11,526 bases of DNA from NCBI GenBank assembly GCA_012274165.1, contig JAAPAA010000088.1, forward strand, positions 1-11,526, read 5' to 3'. A model generated the notes under the pieces. The model worked only from the letters and a program-made list of their open reading frames with translations, did no database searches and was not told the origin of the DNA. The position numbers were made by a program, and so were the translations under genes. Origin of the DNA: Thiobacillaceae bacterium (lineage in GTDB: Bacteria > Pseudomonadota > Gammaproteobacteria > Burkholderiales > Thiobacillaceae). Each line of letters starts with the position of its first letter. The stretch's first letter is position 1. Shown here piece after piece: positions 1 to 6,924 of the stretch.

Positions 1-567
1 CTCACCTGCCCCTACTTGGCCGGCCGCCTGCGCCGCACGCGCCAGTGGAACCGTGATGCGGCGCACCAATAGCAGCGCAGTCAACAGGCTCAGAAACGTG
101 CCCAGCGCGACGACCGCAATGGCGGCCAGCGGCAGCTTGACGGCATAGCGATCGGGGAAAAACCCCACCCGCAAATCGTGCCCGCCCAGCGGAATATCCA
201 GCCACGCTGCCGCCGTGCCCGGCACTCCGTGCAACACCACGGCGTCGCCCAGCCGCTGACTCAATGCTGCTTCGATCTGGCTGCGAAACGTAAACCGTGG
301 CGCATCGGCCGTCGCGCCCACATCGACGGTGGTCAGGCGCAAGCCGTGGCGATTCGCCAGTTCGCGTTCGAACGCCGCGCGCGTCTGCGGCGGCAACTCC
401 ACCCAGGTTTGCGCCGACAGCACGACCAGGCCCGCCAGGTCGTTCGCCGAGCGCTCCGCCACCGGTACGATCAGGGTGCGATACACCACCCAGAACGCCG
501 CCGCCTGAAACACGATGAAGGCCAGCGCCAGTGTCAGCGCGGTGCGGGCGAAAAGTGAATGGGGCAT
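1..567 (-). CDS. EnvZ-like sensor histidine kinase, N-terminal part (3' end outside window)
   Basis: The visible 189 residues start MPHSLFARTALTLALAF and run off the left edge in an open frame. There is a first membrane segment at about residues 9-33, a periplasmic sensor region of roughly 110 residues, and a second membrane segment at about 144-168. The start of a HAMP linker follows (RRITVPLARAAQAAGQVGAGE begins near 169). This is the layout of inner-membrane sensor kinases, and the SLFART opening resembles E. coli EnvZ. The catalytic HisKA and ATPase domains are not in the window, so kinase activity is inferred. The ATG at 567 lies 44 bp downstream of the stop of the DUF1631-EAL gene on the same strand, with no strong ribosome binding site. 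The likely partner is the OmpR-type regulator at the head of the same gene row, since no other regulator gene is visible. Confidence 0.85.
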   Translation of the reverse strand, partial: MPHSLFARTALTLALAFIVFQAAAFWVVYRTLIVPVAERSANDLAGLVVLSAQTWVELPPQTRAAFERELANRHGLRLTTVDVGATADAPRFTFRSQIEAALSQRLGDAVVLHGVPGTAAAWLDIPLGGHDLRVGFFPDRYAVKLPLAAIAVVALGTFLSLLTALLLVRRITVPLARAAQAAGQVGAGE

Positions 568-611
568 CGGTCAGGGCTGAGCAGGTCGCAGCTTACGCGG
601 CCAGCGCGCAC

Positions 612-3600
612 TCAGTTCCCGAATACAGGCACCTGCGCCGACAACAGTTCGTCGATGCGGCAGGGCTTGTGGATGGCGTAGCCTTGGGCATAGTCGACCC
701 CGATTTCCCGGAGAGCATCCAGAATCAGGGGCGACTCCACGTACTCGGCCACCGTGATCAGGCCCAGCGAATGTCCGATGTCGTTCATCGACTTGACCAT
801 GGCGTAGTCGTCCGGGTTCTGCAGCATGTCCCTGACGAAACTGCCGTCGATCTTGAGCGTATCGGTGTGCAGGTTTTTCAGATGTGCGTAAGAGGTAAAG
901 CCGCTGCCAAAGTCGTCCAGTGAAAACGTGCAGCCATAGCGGCGAATTTCCCGGATGAAATCCTGCGCGGCGCCATAACTCTCGATGGCGGCGGTTTCCG
1001 TAATTTCGAAGGCGATCTTGTGGGTGGGGAGGTCGCTACCCGGCAGCACCTGCTGCAGATAGGCCATCACTTCGGGATTGCTCAGCGAGTTGGCCGACAG
1101 GTTGATGGCGAAGCCGCCCAGAGACGCGAAATCCGACGGGTTGGCCCTGATCCATTCGAACACTTTCTGCATCACCCAGATATCCAGTTCGTGCGAGCGC
1201 TGCAGGCTTTCCACTGCGGGAACAAAGTGCATGGGGCTGACTTCCTGTCCGGCCTCGTTATCGATACCCAGCAGAATCTCGTAATAGGGCAGGCGGGACG
1301 TATCCGCACCGATGGGCCGCACCTGTTGACAGCGCAAATACAAGCCGTTGCCTTTGAGGAAGGAGTCGAGGCGCCCTGCCCAGTCCATCATCGACTCCTG
1401 GGACTGTAACTGGGGGCTGGCCTGTTCATAGATCTGCATCCGGTTGCGCCCCATCGACTTTGCCGTGATGCAGGCCGAGTCGGCGCGCCGGATGGCTTCC
1501 ACCGCGCTGAATCGGGTCGGCGCATATTCGGTCAAGCCGATATTGAAACCGATGCTGTAACTGTGCGGTCCATGCTGGAAAGGGTGGTCCTTCACCTGCT
1601 TGAGCAGGCTGTCGATGGCCTGGCACCCTTCGTCTCGACTGCGGTTGGGCAGCACAACCGCCAGGGTGTCGTCGCGAAAAGTGGCCAGCGCTGCATCGGG
1701 GCCGATTTGCGCGCGAACCTCATTGGCCAGAATGCGCGCCAGGCCTTCCGCCGCCTCCACCCCGCAGGTGTTGTTGATCATGCGGAGCTGGTCGAACTCG
1801 ATAATGCCAATCGCGTGCGCCTTGCCCTCCTGATCTGGCGCTGCCAGCTGATTCAGGTGCTGCATAAACCCCTTGCGATTGAGCAAGCCCGTCACCGGAT
1901 CGTGCATGGCCTGATGCACCATGCGCTGATAGGTCTCATCGAACAAGGCGTGTTCCGAACGCTCGAACAGCGGCATATCCAGATCCTTGCCTGGTTTGAC
2001 GAGACCACTCTGCATCCGCCGGGCAAGTTCGGCCAGGGTGAGATCGGTCTTGCTGGTCGCAGAGCGATTGGAAAAAGCACAGCTCAATGGCGGCTGGCTG
2101 ACCCAGATGAGCTGCATCGAAACCCTGCCGCCGTCCAGATTGAAGTCCCACCAGTCGCCCACTCGCAGGCGATCCGCCAGCCGGCGATGCGCGGGCGCCT
2201 CGCCCCCCTCTCCTTGCGAGGGAGCCAGTCTGCCCGGCGGCACCAACACCATCGCGGCTCCGGCAGCGGCGTGCGATGACGCATCGGACAGCCTGTCGCT
2301 CAACTCGTCCATGAACACAGCCAGCAGCTTGGCGTCGACATTAACCATCGCCAGTGTGCGCTCGATCTCGCCCAGCAATACCTGATTCGTCTCGGGAATT
2401 CGGGGCGTGTCCGCATCGGCGGGACTGAACTCGGCGTACAGCCGATCCAGCACCGCCAGGCCGGCGTCCCAGGATTCGCCCTGCGCCCCCTGGCGCAGTT
2501 CCAGCAGGATAAGATACTGACGCCAACCGGCATCCAGCAGGCGCAACAGCATCGCGGGCACCTCGCGCCCAGCCAAACGCTGTTCCAGCGCCGCGTTGAC
2601 CCGAGTGCGCGCCGAACGGATGCGCTCCCGCCCCTCGCTGGCTTCCTGCAGGCGCGCCACCCGCGTTCTGCGGATTTGCAGGATCGGCAACAGCACCTTT
2701 TCGAGACTGTCGCGAACCATCCCGAAAATAGCCGGATCCGCGTCGGCCCGGCTGCAAACACGATCCACCAGCAGGTAGAGGAAGCGTTGCAGCTTGGCAT
2801 CGAAAAACTTGCCCTGGTCATCCGCCGCCACGGCGTATTGCTCGATGAGGTTGAGTACTTGCCGGGCAGGATGGTCAGGCTGGTTGGGAAAGTCGGCGTC
2901 CTGCAGCGCAAGCTTAAGCAGCGGACGCTCCAGCCGCTTCACCAGCAACTCCACGTCCGAACTCGGCACGAAGTCCGCCCGCGCCCGGGCGAACAGATCC
3001 GCGGTGGTATCCAGAATCAGCCGCTGGCCCGGCGCAATCCGCCTGGCCTCGCCCCCGCTCGCGGCAATGTACGCATCGATCTGATCGGTCAATGACACCG
3101 ACTTGCCTGCCGTTGCCTGGTTCACCAGTGGCAAACCCTCCAGCGCGAGCTGCAGCTCGCGCAGGCTGACCTCCGCCAATGCCGTCCCGGCGCCGCCCGT
3201 CGCAGCAACAGCTCTCAGTGCCGACGCATCGCGACCGCCCATCTGGCGGGCGGTCTGCTGCAAGCGGCTGACCATTTGCAGAATGTCAGGCCGCGCGGCA
3301 GCCGGATGCCCCGGGACAGCGCCCGTCTGACGGCTGGATCGCGCGGCAGATGCCACCGGTGTCTCGCTGGCTGCGCGTCGCTGGGATTGATTGAGGGTCG
3401 CCAGAATACGGTCCAGGCTGTATTCGGCGCTTTCCGGGGTCTGGGGCGCACCCGTCTGATCCTGCTTGTAGAGTGCGTTCAGGGTGTCGGCGATTTCGGC
3501 GAGATCCGGCCTGAACTTGTGGCTTTCGGCGGTTTGAACCGCGGCGGCCGGGTCAGGCTTCGGCTTCGCCCTGTCGCGGCCCGGTTCGGGCAGGGCGGCC

Positions 3601-4589
3601 GGCGGCAGGGAAGCCAGCGTCTGATTGAGCTGCTGGTAAACCGCCAGGCCCTGGTTCGATACCGCTTGCCCAAGCGCCTTGTAAAGAATCGCCCGCATGG
3701 GATTGGAGAAATCCAGCACCTGAATGGCATCCTGGAAGGCATGGCCGATCGATTCCGGGCCGAGGGGATTATTCTTCCGGTCGACCCGCATGCCGGTCAG
3801 CCTGCTATAGCGCTGCTCGAACTCGCCGAGCGGGGAGGCAATATCCGACTCGATCTGCTTGATGACCGCTGACAAGCTCAGCCAGTCCTCGAATTCGGCC
3901 TCGTCGACGAGGGAAAGCCTGTTCGCCGTTTCCCCCTCCGATGAAGCTTCCGTGATCGACCCGACATATTGAATGCGGTCGCGTATGGCATTGAAAAAAT
4001 CGTCTTCGATCCGGCTGCGGCGCTGCGTCAGTTCCTGGACGCCGTAGCCAAAGCGGGAGCGCTCCAGAAAACTCGGCTCGTCCTGGCCTGCTTCAGCCAG
4101 CCGCTCCAAGGCGCGCTGGAAAAAATCCAGCATCACCGTATCAAGGAAGCTGCGGAACTGGCTGGTGCATTCCCGTTGCAGCGCCTGCGCCTGTTGCGGG
4201 CTCAGGCCGGAGCTCAGCCCATTTGAATCGGGCTGGGCACGCTGTCCACTCGCCGTACGCAAGGTCTGCACGATCGCTTCGGACAGGGTTGCGGTGAAGA
4301 CGCCCACCCCACCGGGCGACACATGCGCGACCCGCCCTCTGCACCGCAATGCGCCAGAGCCGTCCACGACAAACGCCACTTGCACGGAATCGCCTACCAG
4401 CGCCGGAATGGCCGCATCGGGTGTCCGCGCGCCCGGAAAGGCCACGTACAAACCGGTCTGGCAATAGTCACGGATTTCGGCGAGGATGGCTTCGCCTTCG
4501 CCAAACCGGATGTGCGCAGTCTGCGACGTGGCCAGCCGCGCATGGCGTCGTTGTTCCTTTTTACCCGTTCCGGAAGAGGCAGAAGTCAT
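612..4589 (-). CDS. PilZ-DUF1631-GGDEF(degenerate)-EAL c-di-GMP-related protein
   Basis: This is a 1325-residue soluble protein with no signal peptide or membrane segment. Residues 1-115 look like a PilZ domain: R14-R15-H-A-R18 gives the RxxxR motif, and D41-Y-C-Q-T-G46 is a DxSxxG motif with Cys for Ser. Residues about 125-880 resemble DUF1631, ending in its usual beta-rich part (VGDWWDFNLDGG, then LTLAELARRMQSG). A Pro/Ala-rich linker lies near 330-430. A GGDEF domain starts at HDPVTGLLNRKG (H896), but its signature is R972-D-D-T-L976, so cyclase activity is unlikely. The EAL domain (about 1075-1320) keeps E1104, the EITE glutamates (1195, 1198), DDFGSG (1225-1230), LKIDG, E1282 and QGY (1302). 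However, ExLxR ends in Gly1108 instead of Arg. It may be a phosphodiesterase or a c-di-GMP receptor. The ATG at 4589 is chosen because PilZ follows directly; an A7 tract and no clear Shine-Dalgarno precede it. Confidence 0.88.
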   Translation of the reverse strand: MTSASSGTGKKEQRRHARLATSQTAHIRFGEGEAILAEIRDYCQTGLYVAFPGARTPDAAIPALVGDSVQVAFVVDGSGALRCRGRVAHVSPGGVGVFTATLSEAIVQTLRTASGQRAQPDSNGLSSGLSPQQAQALQRECTSQFRSFLDTVMLDFFQRALERLAEAGQDEPSFLERSRFGYGVQELTQRRSRIEDDFFNAIRDRIQYVGSITEASSEGETANRLSLVDEAEFEDWLSLSAVIKQIESDIASPLGEFEQRYSRLTGMRVDRKNNPLGPESIGHAFQDAIQVLDFSNPMRAILYKALGQAVSNQGLAVYQQLNQTLASLPPAALPEPGRDRAKPKPDPAAAVQTAESHKFRPDLAEIADTLNALYKQDQTGAPQTPESAEYSLDRILATLNQSQRRAASETPVASAARSSRQTGAVPGHPAAARPDILQMVSRLQQTARQMGGRDASALRAVAATGGAGTALAEVSLRELQLALEGLPLVNQATAGKSVSLTDQIDAYIAASGGEARRIAPGQRLILDTTADLFARARADFVPSSDVELLVKRLERPLLKLALQDADFPNQPDHPARQVLNLIEQYAVAADDQGKFFDAKLQRFLYLLVDRVCSRADADPAIFGMVRDSLEKVLLPILQIRRTRVARLQEASEGRERIRSARTRVNAALEQRLAGREVPAMLLRLLDAGWRQYLILLELRQGAQGESWDAGLAVLDRLYAEFSPADADTPRIPETNQVLLGEIERTLAMVNVDAKLLAVFMDELSDRLSDASSHAAAGAAMVLVPPGRLAPSQGEGGEAPAHRRLADRLRVGDWWDFNLDGGRVSMQLIWVSQPPLSCAFSNRSATSKTDLTLAELARRMQSGLVKPGKDLDMPLFERSEHALFDETYQRMVHQAMHDPVTGLLNRKGFMQHLNQLAAPDQEGKAHAIGIIEFDQLRMINNTCGVEAAEGLARILANEVRAQIGPDAALATFRDDTLAVVLPNRSRDEGCQAIDSLLKQVKDHPFQHGPHSYSIGFNIGLTEYAPTRFSAVEAIRRADSACITAKSMGRNRMQIYEQASPQLQSQESMMDWAGRLDSFLKGNGLYLRCQQVRPIGADTSRLPYYEILLGIDNEAGQEVSPMHFVPAVESLQRSHELDIWVMQKVFEWIRANPSDFASLGGFAINLSANSLSNPEVMAYLQQVLPGSDLPTHKIAFEITETAAIESYGAAQDFIREIRRYGCTFSLDDFGSGFTSYAHLKNLHTDTLKIDGSFVRDMLQNPDDYAMVKSMNDIGHSLGLITVAEYVESPLILDALREIGVDYAQGYAIHKPCRIDELLSAQVPVFGN

Positions 4590-4647
4590 CTCGTTTTTTT
4601 ATCAGGAGGCGCATACCCAAAAGTCAGGATCAGTTGGCGTGATGATC

Positions 4648-4659
4648 GCGTATATACGC
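4648..4659. other. 12-bp perfect palindrome in the ompR / DUF1631-EAL gap
   Basis: GCGTATATACGC reads the same on both strands. It lies in the 86-bp gap between the stop of the response regulator and the start of the four-domain c-di-GMP protein. It could be a small operator, or its TATATA core a -10 element, but no matching -35 is obvious. It may also be chance. Confidence 0.3.
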
Positions 4660-4675
4660 TACGTCCAGCAGACCA

Positions 4676-5389
4676 CTAATCTTTACCCCGCGGCACAAAC
4701 AAATAGCCCTGTCCGCGTTGGGTACGAATGTAAGCCGGATTGGCCGGATCGTCCTCGATTTTCTTGCGCAGGCGATTCACCCGTACATCGATACTGCGGT
4801 CGAACGGGTCACGCTCGAAGCCACGCAGCTGATCCATCAGCCAGTCGCGCGACAGTGCACGGTTGGCGTGGGCGACAAATATCTCCAGCAATTCGTATTC
4901 ACCGCCGGTGAGCGCGATTTCAGCCCCGTCCCGACTGAGCATGCGGGCGTCAAGGTTGACGACGAAGGGGCCAAACGCAAAGGTTTTGGCAGTCCCCGCC
5001 GCAGCCTGCGCGGGGACCACATCGTGCCGCCTGAGCACCGCGCGGATGCGTGCCAGCAGTTCGCGCGGATTAAACGGCTTGGGCAAATAATCGTCCGCGC
5101 CGACTTCGAGACCGATGATGCGATCAATGTCCTCGCCCTTGGCCGACAGCATGATGATGGGCGGAAACCCCGGCTGCGCGCGCAGACGGCGGGCGATCGA
5201 CAGACCATCTTCGCCCGGCATCATCCAGTCCAGTACCACGAGCTGCGGCAGGCGCACCGCGAGCAGTCGATCCAGTGCAGCCGCATCCGCTGCCGTTTCA
5301 ACCACGTAACCCTGTGTACTCAAGTATTCGGCCACCAGTTCACGGATGCCTGGATCATCATCCGTCACATAAATCAGGTCTTTTTCCAT
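4676..5389 (-). CDS. ompR: OmpR-type two-component response regulator
   Basis: This 237-residue protein is close to the length of E. coli OmpR. The receiver domain (residues 3-120) has the acidic pocket D10/D11, phospho-acceptor D54 (VVLDWMMPGEDGLS), S82 and K104 (DDYLPKPFNPRELLARIRA). The C-terminal winged helix (about 140-233) contains SIDVRVNRLRKKIEDDP and ends in GQGYLFVPRG. The AKGEDIDRIIGLEVGADDY and PKPFNPRELLARIRAVLRR segments are the ones most characteristic of OmpR. On phosphorylation it should bind DNA as a tandem dimer. The frame stays open well upstream, but the ATG at 5389 (MEKDLIYVTDDDPG) gives the normal family N-terminus; an in-frame ATG at 5425 would add 12 residues. It heads a minus-strand row with the DUF1631-EAL gene (86-bp gap) and the EnvZ-like kinase. 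A candidate OmpR-type site lies 40-75 bp upstream. Confidence 0.92.
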   Translation of the reverse strand: MEKDLIYVTDDDPGIRELVAEYLSTQGYVVETAADAAALDRLLAVRLPQLVVLDWMMPGEDGLSIARRLRAQPGFPPIIMLSAKGEDIDRIIGLEVGADDYLPKPFNPRELLARIRAVLRRHDVVPAQAAAGTAKTFAFGPFVVNLDARMLSRDGAEIALTGGEYELLEIFVAHANRALSRDWLMDQLRGFERDPFDRSIDVRVNRLRKKIEDDPANPAYIRTQRGQGYLFVPRGKD

Positions 5390-5395
5390 GCGGCA

Positions 5396-5401
5396 ACTAT
5401 A
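5396..5401 (-). promoter_or_regulatory. possible -10 element for ompR
   Basis: TATAGT on the minus strand lies 6 bp upstream of the chosen ompR ATG. No -35 consensus is seen at 16-18 bp, as expected for an activator-dependent promoter. If used, the transcript would start close to the ATG and be nearly leaderless, and the GTTAC repeats would sit at about -40 to -55. This is tentative. Confidence 0.2.
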
Positions 5402-5428
5402 GCGCGCCTCCCGTGCGCTTCCCATCCA

Positions 5429-5475
5429 GTTACACACCGTTACAAAATCGCCCCTGCGTGAAACAGAGCGCTTAC
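5429..5475. promoter_or_regulatory. candidate OmpR-type binding array (phased GXXXC elements)
   Basis: In the 147-bp divergent region between ompR and the exported-protein genes, GTTACA occurs at 5429-5434 and again at 5439-5444. GCCCC at 5450 and GAAAC at 5460 continue a GXXXC series with spacings of 10, 11 and 10 bp, and a CTTAC near-match follows at 5471. GXXXC half-elements about 10 bp apart, bound by head-to-tail dimers, are the known pattern of enteric OmpR sites. The two GTTACA copies are the solid part; the GC-rich third element is weak. The position suits autoregulation of ompR and control of the gene at 5537. Confidence 0.4.
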
Positions 5476-5525
5476 TTTTCTCACCCAAACTGCAAAGCGT
5501 GGGAGCGAGACATCGCCCCCCGAAC

Positions 5526-5532
5526 AAGGAGA
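5526..5532 (+). promoter_or_regulatory. strong ribosome binding site of the Arg/Asp-rich exported protein
   Basis: AAGGAGA lies 4 bases before the ATG at 5537. It supports translation of this small, otherwise unrecognised reading frame and fixes its start. Confidence 0.8.
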
Positions 5533-5536
5533 CAAA

Positions 5537-5827
5537 ATGAATACACGTCACACATGGATGTTTGGTCTGGCCGCACTGGGGCTCGCGCTGGCTGCGCCTG
5601 CCCAGGCGAACCCGGATGGTCTGGATGGATCGTTCATGGTGGCTGCGCGCGACGCCCGCGACGACGCTCGTCAGGAACCGCGCAACGAAAACAAGGACAC
5701 GCGCAACAGCAAGCGCGACACGCGACGCGACGAGCCCTCCAGCTATGGCTATGGCTACGAACGCCGCCAGCAACAAGATCAACAACCCGACAACAAAGGC
5801 AACGCACCACGTCAGCCCCGCCACTAA
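5537..5827 (+). CDS. small exported Arg/Asp-rich protein, function unknown
   Basis: The product is 96 residues. Residues 1-24 form a convincing signal peptide: MNTRH, a hydrophobic core FGLAALGLALAA, and cleavage after APAQA. The mature part of about 72 residues is very polar and low in complexity. It has alternating Arg/Asp stretches (RDARDDARQEPRNENKD, then KRDTRRDE), a short SYGYGYERR patch and a Gln/Asn-rich tail ending PRQPRH. It has no cysteine and is probably disordered. I do not recognise the family. It has a strong ribosome binding site and is the first of three consecutive plus-strand genes for exported proteins, divergent from ompR. The repeated GCGACGC-type codons match the low-complexity composition. 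A periplasmic or surface role is all that can be inferred. Confidence 0.75.
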   Translation: MNTRHTWMFGLAALGLALAAPAQANPDGLDGSFMVAARDARDDARQEPRNENKDTRNSKRDTRRDEPSSYGYGYERRQQQDQQPDNKGNAPRQPRH

Positions 5828-5860
5828 AACGCCATCAACCTGCATCACTTTGAATCAATG

Positions 5861-5865
5861 AGGAG
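5861..5865 (+). promoter_or_regulatory. ribosome binding site that sets the start of the glycine-zipper gene
   Basis: AGGAG lies 7 bases before the ATG at 5873 and directly after an in-frame ATG at 5858. The spacing favours 5873 and excludes 5858 as the start. Confidence 0.8.
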
Positions 5866-5872
5866 ACCCAAC

Positions 5873-6454
5873 ATGAATCCACGCACACGCAAAACCACCC
5901 GGATCGCAACCCTGATCGCCGTGCTGGTCGCAGCCAGCGGCAGCGCCCGGGCCGACCGTCGCCAGGACGATGAAATGATCGTGCGCGCCCCCGTCGTTGC
6001 CAGCGAACCGGTTTACGACACCATCAACGAACCGCGCAAGGAATGCTGGACCGAAACCACCGGTTACGAAACGCAGAGCTACCGCAACGCAAACAGTCCC
6101 GGCGGCGCAATCCTCGGCGCCATCGCGGGCGGCCTGATCGGCTCAACCGTCGGCAAAGGCAACGGCAAAGTCGCCGCAGCCGCCGTCGGTGCGGCCACCG
6201 GTGCGGTCGTGGGAGACCGCTGGAATGATCGCGGCGTGTACACCGAATCGCGCCCCACCCAGGTGGAACGCTGCGCCACCCACGACAACATCCGCCAGGT
6301 GGTGATCGGGTACGACGTGCGCTACCGCTTCAACGGTCGCGAATTCACCACCCGCCTGCCCTATGACCCAGGCGAATTCCTCAAGCTCAACGTGTCATAC
6401 CGCATCGCGCAGGACGAGGACGAACCCGGCTGGAAAAGAGGCCATCGCAGTTGA
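5873..6454 (+). CDS. exported glycine-zipper 2TM-domain protein
   Basis: The product is 193 residues from the ATG at 5873. Residues 1-29 are a signal peptide (basic MNPRTRKTTR, core IATLIAVLVAASG, cleavage after SARA). There is no lipobox cysteine. A glycine zipper spans about residues 77-115: G78, G82, G86, G90 and G94 form an unbroken GxxxG ladder, and G106, G110 and G114 a second one. Two cysteines flank it (C58 in KECWTE, C134 in VERCAT) and could form a disulfide. The C-terminal part (VVIGYDVRYRFNGREFTTRLPYDPGE) matches the beta-rich module usual in proteobacterial glycine-zipper proteins. Such proteins sit in or near the outer membrane, but their molecular role is poorly known. It lies 45 bp after the Arg/Asp-rich gene and 44 bp before the Tyr-rich gene, suggesting co-transcription. 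Confidence 0.85.
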   Translation: MNPRTRKTTRIATLIAVLVAASGSARADRRQDDEMIVRAPVVASEPVYDTINEPRKECWTETTGYETQSYRNANSPGGAILGAIAGGLIGSTVGKGNGKVAAAAVGAATGAVVGDRWNDRGVYTESRPTQVERCATHDNIRQVVIGYDVRYRFNGREFTTRLPYDPGEFLKLNVSYRIAQDEDEPGWKRGHRS

Positions 6455-6498
6455 GGCGACCAAGCCACACGCCCCTTACTTCATGAAAGGAACTGACC

Positions 6499-6867
6499 AT
6501 GTTACGCACCACATTTCTCGCCGCCACGCTCCTCGCTATGCCTGTCGCGGCACTCGCCGACGGCGGCTATCACGGCCACGGTGCCGGCTACAGCAGCCGC
6601 GTCGTTGTTGCCGAACCGAACATCGCCGTTTCAATTGGCGCGCCGCTCAACGGATTCAATCTGTACTATCAAAGCGGGGGCTATCGCTATGTACCCGTAG
6701 CGCCGGTCTACTACCGCGCCCCTGTTGTCGTGCGCGCGCCGTATTACCCGGTGCAGCGCGTCCTGTATTACCCCTCGCGCAACGACTGGCATGGCGATGA
6801 ACGGCATCATCGCCACCATGACAACGACCGTCGCGGCCATGATCGTGGCCGGGAGTGGGATGACTGA
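6499..6867 (+). CDS. exported Tyr-rich protein with His/Asp/Arg-rich tail, function unknown
   Basis: The product is 122 residues. Residues 1-20 are a signal peptide (MLRTTFLAATLLAMPVAALA). The middle is rich in Tyr, Val and Pro with short repeats around YVPVAPVYYRAPVVVRAPYY, which suggests a small beta-structured or surface-associated protein. The last 30 residues carry eight His mixed with Asp and Arg (HGDERHHRHHDNDRRGHDRG), a pattern that could bind metal ions, though this is inference. There is no cysteine. The ribosome binding site GAAAGGAA lies 6 bases before the ATG. It is the last of three plus-strand exported-protein genes and converges on fpr, whose stop is 55 bp away. I do not recognise a named family. 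Confidence 0.75.
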   Translation: MLRTTFLAATLLAMPVAALADGGYHGHGAGYSSRVVVAEPNIAVSIGAPLNGFNLYYQSGGYRYVPVAPVYYRAPVVVRAPYYPVQRVLYYPSRNDWHGDERHHRHHDNDRRGHDRGREWDD

Positions 6868-6881
6868 GTTCGGCCGATTAA

Positions 6882-6924
6882 AGGGCGGCCCCCCGGATGT
6901 TGAGGAGTGACGCAAGCCCGCCCT
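6882..6924. terminator. weak bidirectional hairpin between converging genes
   Basis: AGGGCGG at 6882-6888 can pair with CCGCCCT at 6918-6924. The 7-bp GC-rich stem has a 29-base loop and lies between the Tyr-rich gene and fpr; its right arm overlaps the fpr stop. On the minus strand it is followed by only TTAAT, so intrinsic termination would be weak. A competing smaller hairpin is GGCCG (6872) with CGGCC (6886). Confidence 0.25.

Noticed and set aside
1563..2279. 238-codon plus-strand open frame
   Set aside because: It is antisense to the DUF1631/GGDEF part of the large minus-strand gene and has no coherent domain or ribosome binding site.
4500..4614. Short out-of-frame start (MRLLIKKRDD) upstream of the DUF1631-EAL gene as a leader peptide
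   Set aside because: It has no ribosome binding site and overlaps the main gene in another frame; nothing supports its translation.
4718..5461. 247-codon plus-strand open frame
   Set aside because: It is the antisense shadow of ompR.
5390..5848. N-terminal extension of ompR to a 390-residue protein
   Set aside because: The added part is antisense to the Arg/Asp-rich gene and would precede a complete receiver domain. The family N-terminus is MEKDLIYVTDDD at 5389.
5858..5860. ATG as start of the glycine-zipper gene
   Set aside because: The AGGAG lies just after it and is correctly spaced for the ATG at 5873, which also gives a better signal peptide.
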